Shown here piece after piece: positions 35,684-46,272 of a DNA stretch of 51,696 nt (position 1 is its first letter; each line of letters opens with the position of its first letter). Source of the DNA: an uncultured Clostridia bacterium (GTDB lineage Bacteria; Bacillota; Clostridia; TANB77; CAG-465); the NCBI GenBank assembly GCA_944388545.1, contig CALXJE010000011.1, positions 1 to 51,696 of the forward strand, in the 5' to 3' direction. A program made the position numbers and the translations under genes. Below the pieces are notes generated by a model. That model did no database searches. It was not told the DNA's origin and saw only the letters and a program-made list of their open reading frames with translations.

Positions 35684-35720
35684 AAAATAACTTATATACT
35701 TTTAATATAAGTTATTTTTT
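35684..35720. terminator. Terminator of pfkA
   Basis: AAATAACTTATA (35686-35697) and TATAAGTTATTT (35706-35717) form a long AT stem with runs of A on the left and T on the right; it can act in both directions. Confidence 0.7.
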
Positions 35721-35723
35721 ATA

Positions 35724-36797
35724 TTATATTCCAAAACTAATTCCCATGTTTTTAGCTGTTTTTATTAGTTCATTATTATCAATATCTAATACCCTAGGCA
35801 CTCTTATTTTAGGAAACTGCATTTTACTAAGTTTACCTTCTTTCATTCCAACTATATATCCGGTTTCGTTATTAAGTAATAATTCTAATGCATAATCTGC
35901 TTGCAGTGATGCGCGTATTATATCAGAAAATACAGTTTCTCCACCTCTTTGCATATGACCTAATATAACACTTTTTGATTCAATTCCTGTTCTTTCTTCA
36001 ATTTCCTTTGCTAAATTTACAGATACACCACCATATCTTTTTTGCTCAAAACTATCTTTTACAATTTTAGAAATAGTTTCTTTTTTTCCAATCTCCTTTG
36101 CTGCTTCAGATACAGCCACAATAGCATATCTATTTTTGCCTACAGCTTCCTTTACTTTATTACATACAATATCTAAATCATAATCCTTTTCTGGAAGCAA
36201 AATAACATCTGCACCTGATACAAATCCGCTATATAAAGTTAAATAACCAGATGTTCTTCCCATTATTTCAACAACCATTGCTCTTTTATGAGAATATGCC
36301 GTTGATTTTAATTTTGCTATACATTCAACATTATTACTTACAGCTGTATCAAATCCTATAGTAGGATCGCTTGCTATCATATCATTATCAATTGTTTTAG
36401 GAATTCCAATAGTAGGCATTCCTCTTTCTGAAATAACACGTGCAGAATCAAGTGTTCCATCTCCCCCTATAACAATTAATCCTTCAACATTCATATTTTT
36501 TAATGCTTCTATTCCTTTATCTGTTAAATCTTCATATATATTTTTTTCTTTATCTATTAGATAATAAAAAGGGCATTCTTTACTTGAAGAACCTAAAATA
36601 GTTCCTCCCATATTTTCAATACCAGCAACATCATCAAGAGTAAGTTCTTTGTATCTACCTTCTATAAATCCTTTATATCCATCTAATATTCCTACAACTT
36701 CTATACCTTTGGTTTTAGCTTCACAAACAATTGTCTTTACAGCAGCATTTAAACCACAACAATCGCCTCCAGCTGTCATAATCGCTATTTTTTTCAT
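35724..36797 (-). CDS. pfkA: 6-phosphofructokinase
   Basis: A 357-aa glycolytic enzyme phosphorylating fructose 6-phosphate. Start 36797 (MKKIAIMTAGGDCCGLNAAVK) follows GAGAGG. GGDGTLDSA (111-119) has Gly at the position that is Asp in PPi-dependent enzymes. PKTIDND (133-139) has Lys where classic ATP enzymes have Gly; this Gly/Lys pair is typical of the mixed-substrate PFK subgroup (group III), usually ATP-dependent. The catalytic Asp is Asp137. EIMGRTSGYL and HMQRGG are standard. Single-gene unit with its own promoter. Confidence 0.93.
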   Translation of the reverse strand: MKKIAIMTAGGDCCGLNAAVKTIVCEAKTKGIEVVGILDGYKGFIEGRYKELTLDDVAGIENMGGTILGSSSKECPFYYLIDKEKNIYEDLTDKGIEALKNMNVEGLIVIGGDGTLDSARVISERGMPTIGIPKTIDNDMIASDPTIGFDTAVSNNVECIAKLKSTAYSHKRAMVVEIMGRTSGYLTLYSGFVSGADVILLPEKDYDLDIVCNKVKEAVGKNRYAIVAVSEAAKEIGKKETISKIVKDSFEQKRYGGVSVNLAKEIEERTGIESKSVILGHMQRGGETVFSDIIRASLQADYALELLLNNETGYIVGMKEGKLSKMQFPKIRVPRVLDIDNNELIKTAKNMGISFGI

Positions 36798-36833
36798 CTG
36801 TATACCTCTCTTTTCATAAAATTTTATAATCAT

Positions 36834-36862
36834 ATTATACATATAGGATATATATTTTTCAA
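36834..36862 (-). promoter_or_regulatory. Promoter of pfkA
   Basis: On the minus strand: TTGAAA (36857-36862), 17-base spacer, TATAAT (36834-36839). Confidence 0.7.
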
Positions 36863-36872
36863 GATTAAAATA

Positions 36873-37533
36873 TTAAATTACTGATATAAGTTTTTGAATG
36901 TTTTTACTTGTTTCGTTAAGATTTGATGTAATATAACTTCCAACAACCACATTGTCAGCACCATTTAATAATATCTCATGAATGTTAGTATCATTTATAC
37001 CGCCATCAACTATTATTTTAATTTTTTTTGACATTTCTCTTAATTTTTTTATCTTATCATAACTTTCTTTAATAAATGACTGTCCACCTTTTCCAGGACG
37101 AACAGACATTATCAAAACACTATCTATTTCATCTATAAATGGTTTTAAAAGCGATATATCCGTTCCGAGGAGATACAGACACTCCTATATTTATTTTTAT
37201 CTCTTTTTTTAATTTTATTAATAAATTAAGAAAATATTTAAATTTATCTATTTCATAATGTATTGTTATATTATCTGCTCCTAATTTTACAGCATACTCT
37301 ATTTCTTGCTTTGGATTTTGTACCATTAAATGTACATCTGCAATATACCCGTTATTTTTAACTATTTTTATATCATCTAATTTTTCATGTCTATTTTCTA
37401 CAAATATTCCATCCATTATATCTACATGTATTTCTTGAATATTTGATATTTTTTGTTTATTTAAATTAGTTAAAGTATCTAGAAATGCTTGTACATCATC
37501 AACTCCTAATATAGAAGGTAAAATTTTATCCAT
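36873..37533 (-). pseudogene. rpe: Ribulose-phosphate 3-epimerase, frameshifted
   Basis: The enzyme interconverts ribulose 5-phosphate and xylulose 5-phosphate. The first part (LPSILGVDD, HVDIMDGIFVEN, DVHLMV, ITIHYE) and second part (MSVRPGKGGQSF, IVDGGIN, DNVVVGS) together make a full TIM barrel of about 220 aa. They lie in different frames: near 37165-37166 one extra base turns SPR-TDISLLKPFIDEIDS into a frame ending at a stop at 37129. Removing one C of the plus-strand CC restores the protein. Because rpe is a core gene in an otherwise intact operon, a sequencing error is a real possibility. Confidence 0.85.
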
Positions 37534-37544
37534 ACTCTTTCCCC

Positions 37545-38447
37545 TTATTTATATAATCTTTTTTCTTTTTCATTCAGTTCTTCATATATTTTAACATAGT
37601 GTTCATATCTTAGTTTATCTATATTTCCATCATTAACAGCACTCTTTACTTTACAATATTTATTATTTTCATTTATATGTTTGCAATCATTATAATCACA
37701 TTTGTAATTATTAAATTCCGTGAAATAGTTTTTTAATTCTTTACAAGATATATTAATTACTTCAAAACTAGAAAAACCTGGTGTATCTAGAAAATATATG
37801 GTCTCATTTTCTGTATTTAAAATTTTATATACTGTAACTGACTTAGTAGTATGCCTTCCTCTACCGGTTTTATCAGAAATTGAATTTATTTTTAAAACTT
37901 CTCCATCCTTCTTAATTTTAGATATTATACTAGATTTTCCAACACCAGAATTCCCAGAGAATGCGCACAAACTTCCTTTTTTTATTTGTTTAAATAAATC
38001 CTCATTTAATAAATTATCTTGAACTGTATTTGTAAGAATAACTTTATATCCTAGTTTAGAATAAGTATTTAAGACATACTTTGATATTTCATTAGAGTCT
38101 TTTAAATCTGTCTTATTTACTACAATTATAGGAATAGAATTGTGGTATTTTGCCATAATTAATTGCTTATCAAGTAGCAAGAAATCCGGTTTTGGATTTC
38201 CTGCTGCAATAACTATAAAGATATAATCTATATTTGATACCGGTGGTCTTATATAGTCATTTTTTCTTTCACATATATTAGTTATTATGTATTCATCACT
38301 AACTTTAGAAAGTTCAACTATATCTCCAACTTTAATACGGCCTTTATTTTTAACCTTACCTCTACTTTTAACAAATATATCTTTTTTTTCGTCAAATATA
38401 TTCACTTTATATTTATCTAATAATATTTCCACTACTCTAGCTAACAA
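37545..38447 (-). CDS. rsgA: Ribosome small subunit-dependent GTPase RsgA
   Basis: A 300-aa circularly permuted GTPase for late 30S assembly. An N-terminal OB fold precedes the GTPase motifs in permuted order: G4 VVNKTDL, G1 FSGNSGVGKSS, G3 FLDTPGFS. The C-terminal zinc knuckle is CDYNDCKHINENNKYC. The order kinase-RsgA-Rpe is typical of Firmicutes. Ten bases separate it from rpe and 19 from prkC, so it is part of one transcript. Confidence 0.95.
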   Translation of the reverse strand: MLARVVEILLDKYKVNIFDEKKDIFVKSRGKVKNKGRIKVGDIVELSKVSDEYIITNICERKNDYIRPPVSNIDYIFIVIAAGNPKPDFLLLDKQLIMAKYHNSIPIIVVNKTDLKDSNEISKYVLNTYSKLGYKVILTNTVQDNLLNEDLFKQIKKGSLCAFSGNSGVGKSSIISKIKKDGEVLKINSISDKTGRGRHTTKSVTVYKILNTENETIYFLDTPGFSSFEVINISCKELKNYFTEFNNYKCDYNDCKHINENNKYCKVKSAVNDGNIDKLRYEHYVKIYEELNEKEKRLYK

Positions 38448-38466
38448 TATATAATTCCTCCATGAA

Positions 38467-40491
38467 TTAGAATGTTACATTTTGAGTGTTTTTAAGTACA
38501 CCATCTATATAAATAGATAATGTTGCAGTTGTATAACCATTAACACTTACATCAACACTATTATATGGTGCTGATACTTTTCTCTCATATATCGTGTTTG
38601 AAACACCCTCAACCTTTGCAACTACCTTTAAAGTAACATCTTTTTCTTCACCTTCTGCAACATAACTTGCTACTGGAATTGTAACTACTTTTGATTTCTG
38701 GAGTCTATTTACAGTAAGTTCTATAAGTGTTCCTTCATCTACTTCCTCATTTTGCTTTTTACTTTGAGAAAGAACAATTCCATTTGATTTATTACTATCT
38801 TCAGAATATGTTACACTAACTTTAAGGTTTAAATCTTGAAGTGTTGATTTTGCTTCTGACTCTGTCATAGTTAAAACATTTGGTACTATGACTTTCTTTT
38901 TGCCATTTCCACTACTTACAATTATTTTTACGGTATCTCCTGCCTTTAACTTAGTTCCTGCCTCAACTTCTTGAGATATTATAATATTTTCAGCAACTTT
39001 CGAATCAACTTTAAATTCAAATTCTGGAACTAGCTCTAATGCTTCTAAATCATATTTTACTACTGTATAATCTTTACCTACAACATTTATCATCTCAACT
39101 TCTTTTGCGCCTTTACTTACTACTACGCTAATTCTATTTGATGGTAATGTTTTTCCTTTTTCAATAGATTGTGAAATAATTTGGCCATCCTCATATTCTG
39201 AGCTATATTCGTATTTTTCTAAAGCTATTACAAGTCCTTGCTCTTCATATTCATCTTTAACTTCTTCATACACTTTTCCTATTAAATCAGGTGCTTCAGT
39301 TATCGTTGTTTTCCCATCATCTTTTACTTTAAGTACTAAATTTACTATAAGTCCTATTATTATACCGATACAAACTATACCTATACCTATTAATGTAAAC
39401 ATTAATTTTTTATTTTTCTTTTTATTCTTAGGTTTATCAAAAATATCTTTGTTATCATCTTCTAATTTATCTTCTTTAGTATCAATTTCTTTAATATTTT
39501 CTTCATCAGCGTAATTTGCTCTTCTTGATAATTTCCTAGAAGGAACAGCCGTTTCTGTATTATTTTCTTTTCTTTCTTCAAAGTCTCGCATTCCAACAAT
39601 AGGAATTACTTGAGTTGCAGATGTTGATATATCAGAATTAGATTTTAAAAACTTTTGATCTGGGTTAAGTTTAGCACTTGTTAAATCATCTAATAACTCT
39701 GTTGCTGATTGATATCTATCTGTTGTATTTTTTGCCATTGCTTTTAAAATTATATTATTTAAAGAATTTGGTATCTCTGGATTTAATTCCTGTGGCATTT
39801 TAGGGTTTTCTTGTATTTGTTTAAGTGCGACAGATACTGGAGATTCAGCATTAAACGGAAGTTTTCCTGTTGCCATTTCATACATTACTATTCCTAGAGA
39901 ATATATATCTGATTTTTCATCAGTATATCCTCCCTTAGCATGTTCTGGTGAAAAATAATGTACTGATCCTATTGTGCTTGATCCTAATGTCGTTATGGTC
40001 GCTGTACTACTCATTTTAGCTATTCCAAAGTCTGTTACTTTAGCCTGCGTCATATTTCTTGTTAATACTATATTTTGTGGCTTTATATCTCTATGAACGA
40101 TTTTTGCTTTATGCGCAGCTTCAAGAGCAGATGCTATTTGTATAGATAAATTAATAGTTTCGTCTACAGATAATTTACCTTTTCTTTCTATATAGTCTTT
40201 TAGTGTATCTCCTTCTAAAAGTTCCATAACTATGTAGTTTACACCATTATCTTCACCTACATCATATACAGATACTATGTTAGGATGTGTAAGGCTTGCT
40301 GCCGATTGTGCTTCTATTTTAAATCTTTTTACGAATAACGTATCTTTAGAATATTCGTCTTTTAATACTTTTACTGCTACATATCTATTTAAGAGTCTAC
40401 ACTTAGCTCTATATACTGTAGCCATTCCTCCTTCACCTATTTTTTCTAATATTTCATACCTATTTCCTAATTCTTTACCTACTAAATCCAT
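38467..40491 (-). CDS. prkC: PASTA-domain Ser/Thr protein kinase
   Basis: A 674-aa membrane kinase sensing cell-wall fragments. The cytoplasmic kinase domain has IGEGGMATVYRA, catalytic Lys41 (VAVKVL), HRDIKPQN (133-140), DFGIAK (154-159) and an APE-like SPEHA. An acidic and basic juxtamembrane linker precedes one membrane segment (about 363-387). Three PASTA repeats follow (about 396-600), then a beta-rich C-terminal domain of about 75 residues ending NTQNVTF. It pairs with the phosphatase gene just upstream. It is likely to govern division, wall growth or spore germination, as in relatives. Confidence 0.95.
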   Translation of the reverse strand: MDLVGKELGNRYEILEKIGEGGMATVYRAKCRLLNRYVAVKVLKDEYSKDTLFVKRFKIEAQSAASLTHPNIVSVYDVGEDNGVNYIVMELLEGDTLKDYIERKGKLSVDETINLSIQIASALEAAHKAKIVHRDIKPQNIVLTRNMTQAKVTDFGIAKMSSTATITTLGSSTIGSVHYFSPEHAKGGYTDEKSDIYSLGIVMYEMATGKLPFNAESPVSVALKQIQENPKMPQELNPEIPNSLNNIILKAMAKNTTDRYQSATELLDDLTSAKLNPDQKFLKSNSDISTSATQVIPIVGMRDFEERKENNTETAVPSRKLSRRANYADEENIKEIDTKEDKLEDDNKDIFDKPKNKKKNKKLMFTLIGIGIVCIGIIIGLIVNLVLKVKDDGKTTITEAPDLIGKVYEEVKDEYEEQGLVIALEKYEYSSEYEDGQIISQSIEKGKTLPSNRISVVVSKGAKEVEMINVVGKDYTVVKYDLEALELVPEFEFKVDSKVAENIIISQEVEAGTKLKAGDTVKIIVSSGNGKKKVIVPNVLTMTESEAKSTLQDLNLKVSVTYSEDSNKSNGIVLSQSKKQNEEVDEGTLIELTVNRLQKSKVVTIPVASYVAEGEEKDVTLKVVAKVEGVSNTIYERKVSAPYNSVDVSVNGYTTATLSIYIDGVLKNTQNVTF

Positions 40492-40514
40492 TAAAGTTCC
40501 ACTCCTTTTAATAA

Positions 40515-41231
40515 TTACTCACATTCAACATACATTACTGATATGTTATCTGCTCCGCCTCTTTTGTTTGCCATTAAAATTAAACTTTCACAAATTTTCT
40601 CTTTTTTACTATTATTAATAATCGTAAAAATTTCTTTATCATCAAGCATATTCGTAAGTCCATCTGTACATAATAAAAATTTATCCATTGGTCTTACTTC
40701 CTTTATAAACACAGAGCATTGCAGATTTTTATTTATTCCTATTGCATTAACTAGCATATGTTTCTGAGGATGATTTTTAGCCTCTTCTTTATTTATTATA
40801 TTATCTTTTAATAATGCATTAATATATGTATCATCTTCTGTTATCTGAAACATACCCTCTTTAATACTGTATATTCTACTATCACCAACACTTAAGAAAT
40901 ATGCCGTATTTTTATCAAGTAATAATAAAGATATTGTTGTACCCATTCCTCTATAGTCTCTATTACTATTACTTAAATCATATATTTCTTTGTTTGCATA
41001 TTGAACAGCTTCTTTAATGATATCTTGATTAATATTATTTAAATCTATATTATTTTCTAAGTATTCAAGTACTTTTTGTCCAGTAACTCTACTTGCAACG
41101 TCACCACTATTATTTCCACCAACTCCATCCAAAACGATATATAGATGAATATTATCACTAAAATCATGTTGAACTATATAATCTTCATTTCTTTTTCTTA
41201 CGTTACCTACATTTGTAAGTCCAAAATACAT
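40515..41231 (-). CDS. prpC: PP2C-type Ser/Thr phosphatase
   Basis: A 238-aa metal-dependent phosphatase that reverses PrkC phosphorylation. PPM motifs are present: RKRNEDYIV, VLDGVGGNNSGDVAS, GTTISLLLL, SVGDSRIY, LLCTDGLTNML and GGADNISVMYVE. In the metal site the usual DGMGG is DGVGG. It is directly upstream of prkC with a 23-base gap and follows rlmN, the standard order. Length is normal for the family. Confidence 0.95.
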   Translation of the reverse strand: MYFGLTNVGNVRKRNEDYIVQHDFSDNIHLYIVLDGVGGNNSGDVASRVTGQKVLEYLENNIDLNNINQDIIKEAVQYANKEIYDLSNSNRDYRGMGTTISLLLLDKNTAYFLSVGDSRIYSIKEGMFQITEDDTYINALLKDNIINKEEAKNHPQKHMLVNAIGINKNLQCSVFIKEVRPMDKFLLCTDGLTNMLDDKEIFTIINNSKKEKICESLILMANKRGGADNISVMYVECE

Positions 41232-41254
41232 ATATTGGCACCTCCTATATATTT

Positions 41255-42289
41255 TTACCTATCTATTTTATCTAGATATTTTTGCCTAAGTTGCCCACAT
41301 GCTGCATCTATATCCTTTCCTAGTTCTCTTCTAACTGTAGTAACAACTCCCATACTATTTAAAGTATTCATAAAACTCTCTATATTGCTCTCTAAACTTT
41401 TTTTATAATTACGTTCCTTTATTTCATTTACTGGAATTAAATTAACATGAGAAATCATTCCTCTTAATAATTTCCCAAGAGCAATAGCATCTTCTTTTGT
41501 ATCATTTATTCCGTTTATTAAAGCATATTCAAAGCTTATTCTTCTACCAGTTTTCATTATATAATATCTACAAGAATCTAGCAACTCTTTTATAGAATAT
41601 TTTTTTGCTATAGGCATTATCTCTTTTCTTTTTTCATCAGTTACAGCATGAAGTGAAATAGAAAGAGTTGCTTGTATGTTCTCATCTGCTAGTTTATAAA
41701 TATTAGGTACAATACCAGATGTTGATAAACTGATGTGTCTTGCGCCTATTCCAAGTCCATTAGGATTATTTATTTGTTTTATAGATTTTACGACATTATC
41801 GTAATTATCTAAAGGTTCTCCTATACCCATATATACTATATTAGATATTTTCTCATTCATATATTTTTGTACTATAATTACCTGTCCTTCTATTTCTGAA
41901 GCTAAAAGACTCCTTACAAACCTATCTTTAGTTGATGCGCAAAAAGAACATCCCATTTTGCACCCAACTTGACTAGATACACATAAAGTATTACCATGAT
42001 GATATTTCATAAATACCGTTTCTATTGCATTATTATCATGTAACTTTATTAAAAATTTATGAGTTCCATCTATTGATTTTTGTACTTCTATTATTTCTAA
42101 TTTATCTATATAGCAGTTTATTTTTAATTTTTCTCTTAAACTTTTAGAAATATCTGTCATTTCATCAAAAGACTCTACATTTACTCTATGTAACCATTTA
42201 TATATTTGTTTAGCATGAAATTTTTTTTCACCTAAACTTTCTATATATTCAGATAATTCTTGTTCTGTAAACTCATTTATATTTATCAT
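41255..42289 (-). CDS. rlmN: 23S rRNA/tRNA adenine-C2 methyltransferase
   Basis: A 344-aa radical SAM enzyme that methylates C2 of A2503 in 23S rRNA and A37 in some tRNAs. The cluster motif is CKMGCSFCAST. The catalytic Cys near the C-terminus is in DAACGQLR. YMGIGEPLDNYD and SLHAVTDEKR are family landmarks. First gene of a promoter-led unit rlmN-prpC-prkC-rsgA-rpe. Confidence 0.96.
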   Translation of the reverse strand: MININEFTEQELSEYIESLGEKKFHAKQIYKWLHRVNVESFDEMTDISKSLREKLKINCYIDKLEIIEVQKSIDGTHKFLIKLHDNNAIETVFMKYHHGNTLCVSSQVGCKMGCSFCASTKDRFVRSLLASEIEGQVIIVQKYMNEKISNIVYMGIGEPLDNYDNVVKSIKQINNPNGLGIGARHISLSTSGIVPNIYKLADENIQATLSISLHAVTDEKRKEIMPIAKKYSIKELLDSCRYYIMKTGRRISFEYALINGINDTKEDAIALGKLLRGMISHVNLIPVNEIKERNYKKSLESNIESFMNTLNSMGVVTTVRRELGKDIDAACGQLRQKYLDKIDR

Positions 42290-42315
42290 TGTATCTCCTG
42301 CCTTTATTCTAATAT

Positions 42316-42344
42316 ATTATACTATTTACTGGCTATTTTGGCAA
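42316..42344 (-). promoter_or_regulatory. Promoter of rlmN-prpC-prkC-rsgA-rpe
   Basis: On the minus strand: TTGCCA (42339-42344), 17-base spacer, TATAAT (42316-42321). Confidence 0.65.
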
Positions 42345-42349
42345 GTAAA

Positions 42350-42380
42350 AGAAGCACTACAAATTAATTGTAATGCTTCT
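42350..42380 (-). terminator. Terminator of priA-def-fmt
   Basis: AGAAGCACTACAA (42350-42362) pairs with TTGTAATGCTTCT (42368-42380), followed on the minus strand by TTTAC. Confidence 0.75.
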
Positions 42381-42406
42381 AATATTATTTTATTTAAAAC
42401 CAATAC

Positions 42407-43399
42407 TTATTTAAATATTTCTCCATATTCAATTTTTCTTCCTCTTAAATATTCTCCAACAAGCATTCTTTTTGAGTTTTTTGGTTTAATATCATATAAA
42501 TTAACATATCCGTCTTTACATCTTATAGCAAGAATATTTTTCTTATCATTCATATATACTATCTGTCCTACATCATGATAATTAGTTATATCAACATTAT
42601 CTAATTTTTCTAGTTCCTCTTCGGTTACATATTCTGCGCCATATACTTTATATATTCTATCTTCATCAAGACTACACCAAGCAGTAGGTACAGGACTTAA
42701 TCCTCTTACTAGATCAACAATTTGTTTACCATTTTTTCTAAAATCTATTTTCATAGTATCTTTGTTTATCATTGGAGCTATAGTATATTCTCCTTCTTGC
42801 TTTTCTCTTGGAAGATTTCCATTTAACTCAACTAATTTCACTAAAGTTTTATTAAGTATAACTGAACCTAGTATTGCCATTTTATCATGAAGAGTTTCAT
42901 AATTATCATCATTTTCTATAGGAAGTTCCACTTTATATATCATATCTCCTGTATCCATTCCTTCGTCCATATACATAGTAGTAATACCCGTTTCAGTATC
43001 TCCGTTAATTATCGACCATTGTATAGGTGCCGCTCCTCTATATTTTGGAAGAAGAGATCCATGTACATTAATACACCCATATTTTGGCAAATTTAATATA
43101 CTAGCTGGTAATATCTTACCGTATGCAACTACTATTATTAAATTAGGATTTAAATCATTTAATATAGTTATTACTTCATTATTATTTTTTATTTTCTCAG
43201 GTTGATACACTGGTATATTATTTTCTTCAGCTAAAACTTTAACAGGCGGTTTAGTAAGTTTCATTCCTCTTCCTGCTGGTCTATCAGGCTGACAAAAAAC
43301 CCCAACCACGTTATATTTATTTTCAATTAATTCTTCTAAAGATTTCTTAGCAAATTCTGGTGTACCCATAAATACTATTCTTAAATCTTCTTTTTTCAT
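42407..43399 (-). CDS. fmt: Methionyl-tRNA formyltransferase
   Basis: A 330-aa enzyme that formylates initiator Met-tRNA with 10-formyl-THF. RIVFMGTPEFAKKSLEEL starts the domain; CQPDRPAGRGMKL is the formyl-donor region. INVHGSLLPKYRGAAPIQW with the catalytic Asn/His, then DTGDM, follow. The C-terminal tRNA-binding domain includes GLSPVPTAWC. Eighteen bases after def, the usual pair. Confidence 0.96.
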   Translation of the reverse strand: MKKEDLRIVFMGTPEFAKKSLEELIENKYNVVGVFCQPDRPAGRGMKLTKPPVKVLAEENNIPVYQPEKIKNNNEVITILNDLNPNLIIVVAYGKILPASILNLPKYGCINVHGSLLPKYRGAAPIQWSIINGDTETGITTMYMDEGMDTGDMIYKVELPIENDDNYETLHDKMAILGSVILNKTLVKLVELNGNLPREKQEGEYTIAPMINKDTMKIDFRKNGKQIVDLVRGLSPVPTAWCSLDEDRIYKVYGAEYVTEEELEKLDNVDITNYHDVGQIVYMNDKKNILAIRCKDGYVNLYDIKPKNSKRMLVGEYLRGRKIEYGEIFK

Positions 43400-43416
43400 A
43401 TTCTTCCTCCAAATTA

Positions 43417-43962
43417 TTATTTCGTTTTTCTTTTATTTGTTTTTTTCTTCCTACTATTCTTTGATACTTCTTTTTTACTTTCTTCTTTTGCAGCTGCTAT
43501 CTCTTCAGGTGTTGCAGTATAAAGATTATATGCTTTATCTAAAAATAATACTCCATCTAGATGGTCTGTTTCATGACATATTACAATAGCTTCTAATTCT
43601 TTTGCTTTAACAGATATCTCTTTTCCGTCAATATCAAAAGCTTTTACATGTACTACTGCAGGTCTATCTACAATACCAAAAACATTAGGAGAACTTAGAC
43701 ATCCTTCTTCTTCTGACTGCTTTCCAGAACATTTAGTAATTACAGGATTTATCATGACTTTAGGTCCATCTCCTATATCATAGACTATTATTCTTTTCAA
43801 CATTCCCACTTGTGGAGCAGCAAGTCCCACACCGTCGTTTTTGTACATAGTATCTAGCATATCAAGTACTAATTCTCTTATTTTATTATCAATGCTTTTT
43901 ACTTCTCTAGATTTTTTTCTAAGTATTTCATCAGTATCTTTTCGTATATTTCTAATTGCCAT
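43417..43962 (-). CDS. def: Peptide deformylase
   Basis: A 181-aa metalloenzyme that removes formyl from new proteins. Motif 1 is [10 protein letters not shown] (45-53), motif 2 EEGCLSSP with metal ligand Cys88, and motif 3 HETDH (130-134), the HExxH site where both His bind metal. The C-terminus has a Lys-rich tail of about 20 residues ([19 protein letters not shown]) beyond the usual end. Lies between priA and fmt. Confidence 0.96.
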   Translation of the reverse strand: MAIRNIRKDTDEILRKKSREVKSIDNKIRELVLDMLDTMYKNDGVGLAAPQVGMLKRIIVYDIGDGPKVMINPVITKCSGKQSEEEGCLSSPNVFGIVDRPAVVHVKAFDIDGKEISVKAKELEAIVICHETDHLDGVLFLDKAYNLYTATPEEIAAAKEESKKEVSKNSRKKKTNKRKTK

Positions 43963-43976
43963 AAAATTAACTCCTC

Positions 43977-46217
43977 CTATCCAATATATGTTGGATTTTT
44001 TGTTATATTTATTGTTACTTTCTTCCTCTTTATTTTATCATATTTTTCCAGATTTTCATATATTAATTGCAATATTTTATTTGAAATATTAAGTTTTAAA
44101 ATAATATGTACTCTATATTTATTGTTAATCTTCTGGATAAATGGTGATTTTGGAGAATATATAGTATATGAATTATTATTGTTATCATTAAATATATTAT
44201 ATAATCTAGTACTTTCCTCTATAACATCAGTTTTAAAAGGACCTGCTATTTCTATTAAAACAATATCACAAAATGGAGGATATTTAAACATCTTTCTATA
44301 TTCTATTTCTTTATTATAGAAATCTATATAACTGTTATTTTTAACACATTCTAAAACGTATGATTCTGTATCATATGCTTGCAAAATTACTCTTCCTTTT
44401 TTACTACCTCTTCCAGCTCGTCCGGATACTTGAAGTAAATTTTGAAAAGCTCTTTGAGAAGCTAAAAAATCATTACCAGCAAAAGTAGAGTCTGCATTTA
44501 ATACTCCAACTAAGGTTACATTTTCTATATCATGTCCTTTACTTATCATTTGAGTTCCTACTAGTATATCTGCTTTTCCTTCTTTAAAATCATCAATAAG
44601 TTTTTCATGCATACCTTTTTTTATTGTAGTATCCATATCCATTCTTAAAACTTTAGCCTCAGGAAAAATTTCCTTTACTTGTTCTTCTATATTTTGCGTC
44701 CCTACACTACCTAGTTTTAAATTATGCCCTAAACATTTTGGGCACTCACTTTTATTATTTTCTACAAACGAACAATAGTGACATAACAAAAGATTAGATT
44801 TTTTATGATAGGTTAAACTAACATCACAATTTCTACACTTTAATATATGTCCACAATCTAAACAAGTAACGTATGATGCAAATCCTCTTCTATTTAAAAA
44901 CAAAAATGTCTGCTCTTTATTAGTTAAATTCTTTTGTATTTCTTCTTTTAATCTATTACTAAATATTTTATTACCTAATAATGTTTCTTCTTTCATATCT
45001 ACTATTTCAACTTCTGGATTTTCAATGGAACCTGGTCTTTTTGTTAGTTTATAAAAATCTATTTGCCTTATAGATGCTCTATACATTGTTCCAACATCAG
45101 GTGTTGCAGAACCAAGTATTAGACATGCGTTATATTCTCTGGCCATATATTCTGCTACTTCACGTGTAATGTATTTAGGTGTTGTAAACGAAGAATAACT
45201 TGAATCATGTTCTTCGTCTATTATTATAAGGCCAATATCAGAAAAAGGAACAAAAAGTGCAGATCGTGGTCCTATTACTATTTTAGCTTTATTTTCTTTT
45301 ATTCTTTTCCATTCTTTTTTTCTTTCAGATATTGTCATTTTACTATGAATAACAGATACTATATCACCAAATCTTGCTTTAAATCTTTGTTTTGTTTGAT
45401 GAGTTAACGCTATTTCTGGAACTAACACTATAGCATTTTTATTAAGACTTAAACATTTATCTATAACTTGAAGATATACTTCTGTCTTGCCACTACCTGT
45501 AACCCCATAAAGTAGTGACTCGTTATATTCATTTTTTTCTAGTTTAATATTTATGTTATCTATAACAAACTGTTGTTCTTTTGTTGCCTTAAGTTTATCA
45601 TCTTTTTTTATATGGTCATTTTCTTTAACAGGTTTTGGCAAGTCATATACTTCTACATATCCATTTTTTTCAGCAGTTTTTATTACTGCTCTAGATATTC
45701 CAAGTCCATTTATTATATCTGATAATGAAGTAAAATCATAATCCATTAGAAATCTTAATAATTTTATCTGTTTGGCGCTTTTAATTTTTTCAAATTCTAT
45801 ATCGTCCAATATTTCTTCATGAGATTTTATAAGTCTTACCATCTTTATCATTTTACCATCTAAATCTTTACTCTTATCTATTCCATTTGTACCTGGTGGC
45901 AACATAAGTTTAAATGCATCATATACATTACAAAAATACATTTTTGCTATCCATTTAGCTAGTCTCAATCTTTTTATATCTAAATAGCTTTCTGTATCTA
46001 AAATCTCATCTATATATTTTAATTTTTTATTATCTAATTCATTCTTATCTTCAAGCTTTACTACAACACCTTCTATTTGTCTTCCTTTTCCGTTACCAAA
46101 ATTTACATTAACCCTCATTCCTACTTGCACTTTTTCTTTCATTTCATCTGGAACAAGATAATCATATACTCTATTTAACTTTTTTATTGTACTATCCACT
46201 AAAACTTTAGCTACCAT
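43977..46217 (-). CDS. priA: Primosomal protein N', helicase PriA
   Basis: A 746-aa restart helicase that reloads the replisome at stalled forks. The N-terminal 3'-end-binding domain is followed by Walker [18 protein letters not shown]-box [10 protein letters not shown], the eight-cysteine zinc region (CLDCG, CRNC, CHYCS, CPKCLG), motif V and QVSGRAGRG. Full length. coaBC, often between rpoZ and priA in Firmicutes, is not here. Confidence 0.96.
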   Translation of the reverse strand: MVAKVLVDSTIKKLNRVYDYLVPDEMKEKVQVGMRVNVNFGNGKGRQIEGVVVKLEDKNELDNKKLKYIDEILDTESYLDIKRLRLAKWIAKMYFCNVYDAFKLMLPPGTNGIDKSKDLDGKMIKMVRLIKSHEEILDDIEFEKIKSAKQIKLLRFLMDYDFTSLSDIINGLGISRAVIKTAEKNGYVEVYDLPKPVKENDHIKKDDKLKATKEQQFVIDNINIKLEKNEYNESLLYGVTGSGKTEVYLQVIDKCLSLNKNAIVLVPEIALTHQTKQRFKARFGDIVSVIHSKMTISERKKEWKRIKENKAKIVIGPRSALFVPFSDIGLIIIDEEHDSSYSSFTTPKYITREVAEYMAREYNACLILGSATPDVGTMYRASIRQIDFYKLTKRPGSIENPEVEIVDMKEETLLGNKIFSNRLKEEIQKNLTNKEQTFLFLNRRGFASYVTCLDCGHILKCRNCDVSLTYHKKSNLLLCHYCSFVENNKSECPKCLGHNLKLGSVGTQNIEEQVKEIFPEAKVLRMDMDTTIKKGMHEKLIDDFKEGKADILVGTQMISKGHDIENVTLVGVLNADSTFAGNDFLASQRAFQNLLQVSGRAGRGSKKGRVILQAYDTESYVLECVKNNSYIDFYNKEIEYRKMFKYPPFCDIVLIEIAGPFKTDVIEESTRLYNIFNDNNNNSYTIYSPKSPFIQKINNKYRVHIILKLNISNKILQLIYENLEKYDKIKRKKVTINITKNPTYIG

Positions 46218-46243
46218 TTTTATTTTCCACCCTTATATATAAA

Positions 46244-46272
46244 TTAGGAATTAGCAAAAAGCTAACTCCTAA
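46244..46272 (-). terminator. Terminator of rpoZ-cmk
   Basis: TTAGGAATTAGC (46244-46255) pairs with GCTAACTCCTAA (46261-46272) with one mismatch. The right arm includes the cmk stop codon. Confidence 0.75.

Noticed and set aside
45207-45407. Plus-strand frame within priA
   Set aside because: Shadow of a highly conserved gene; no start signals.
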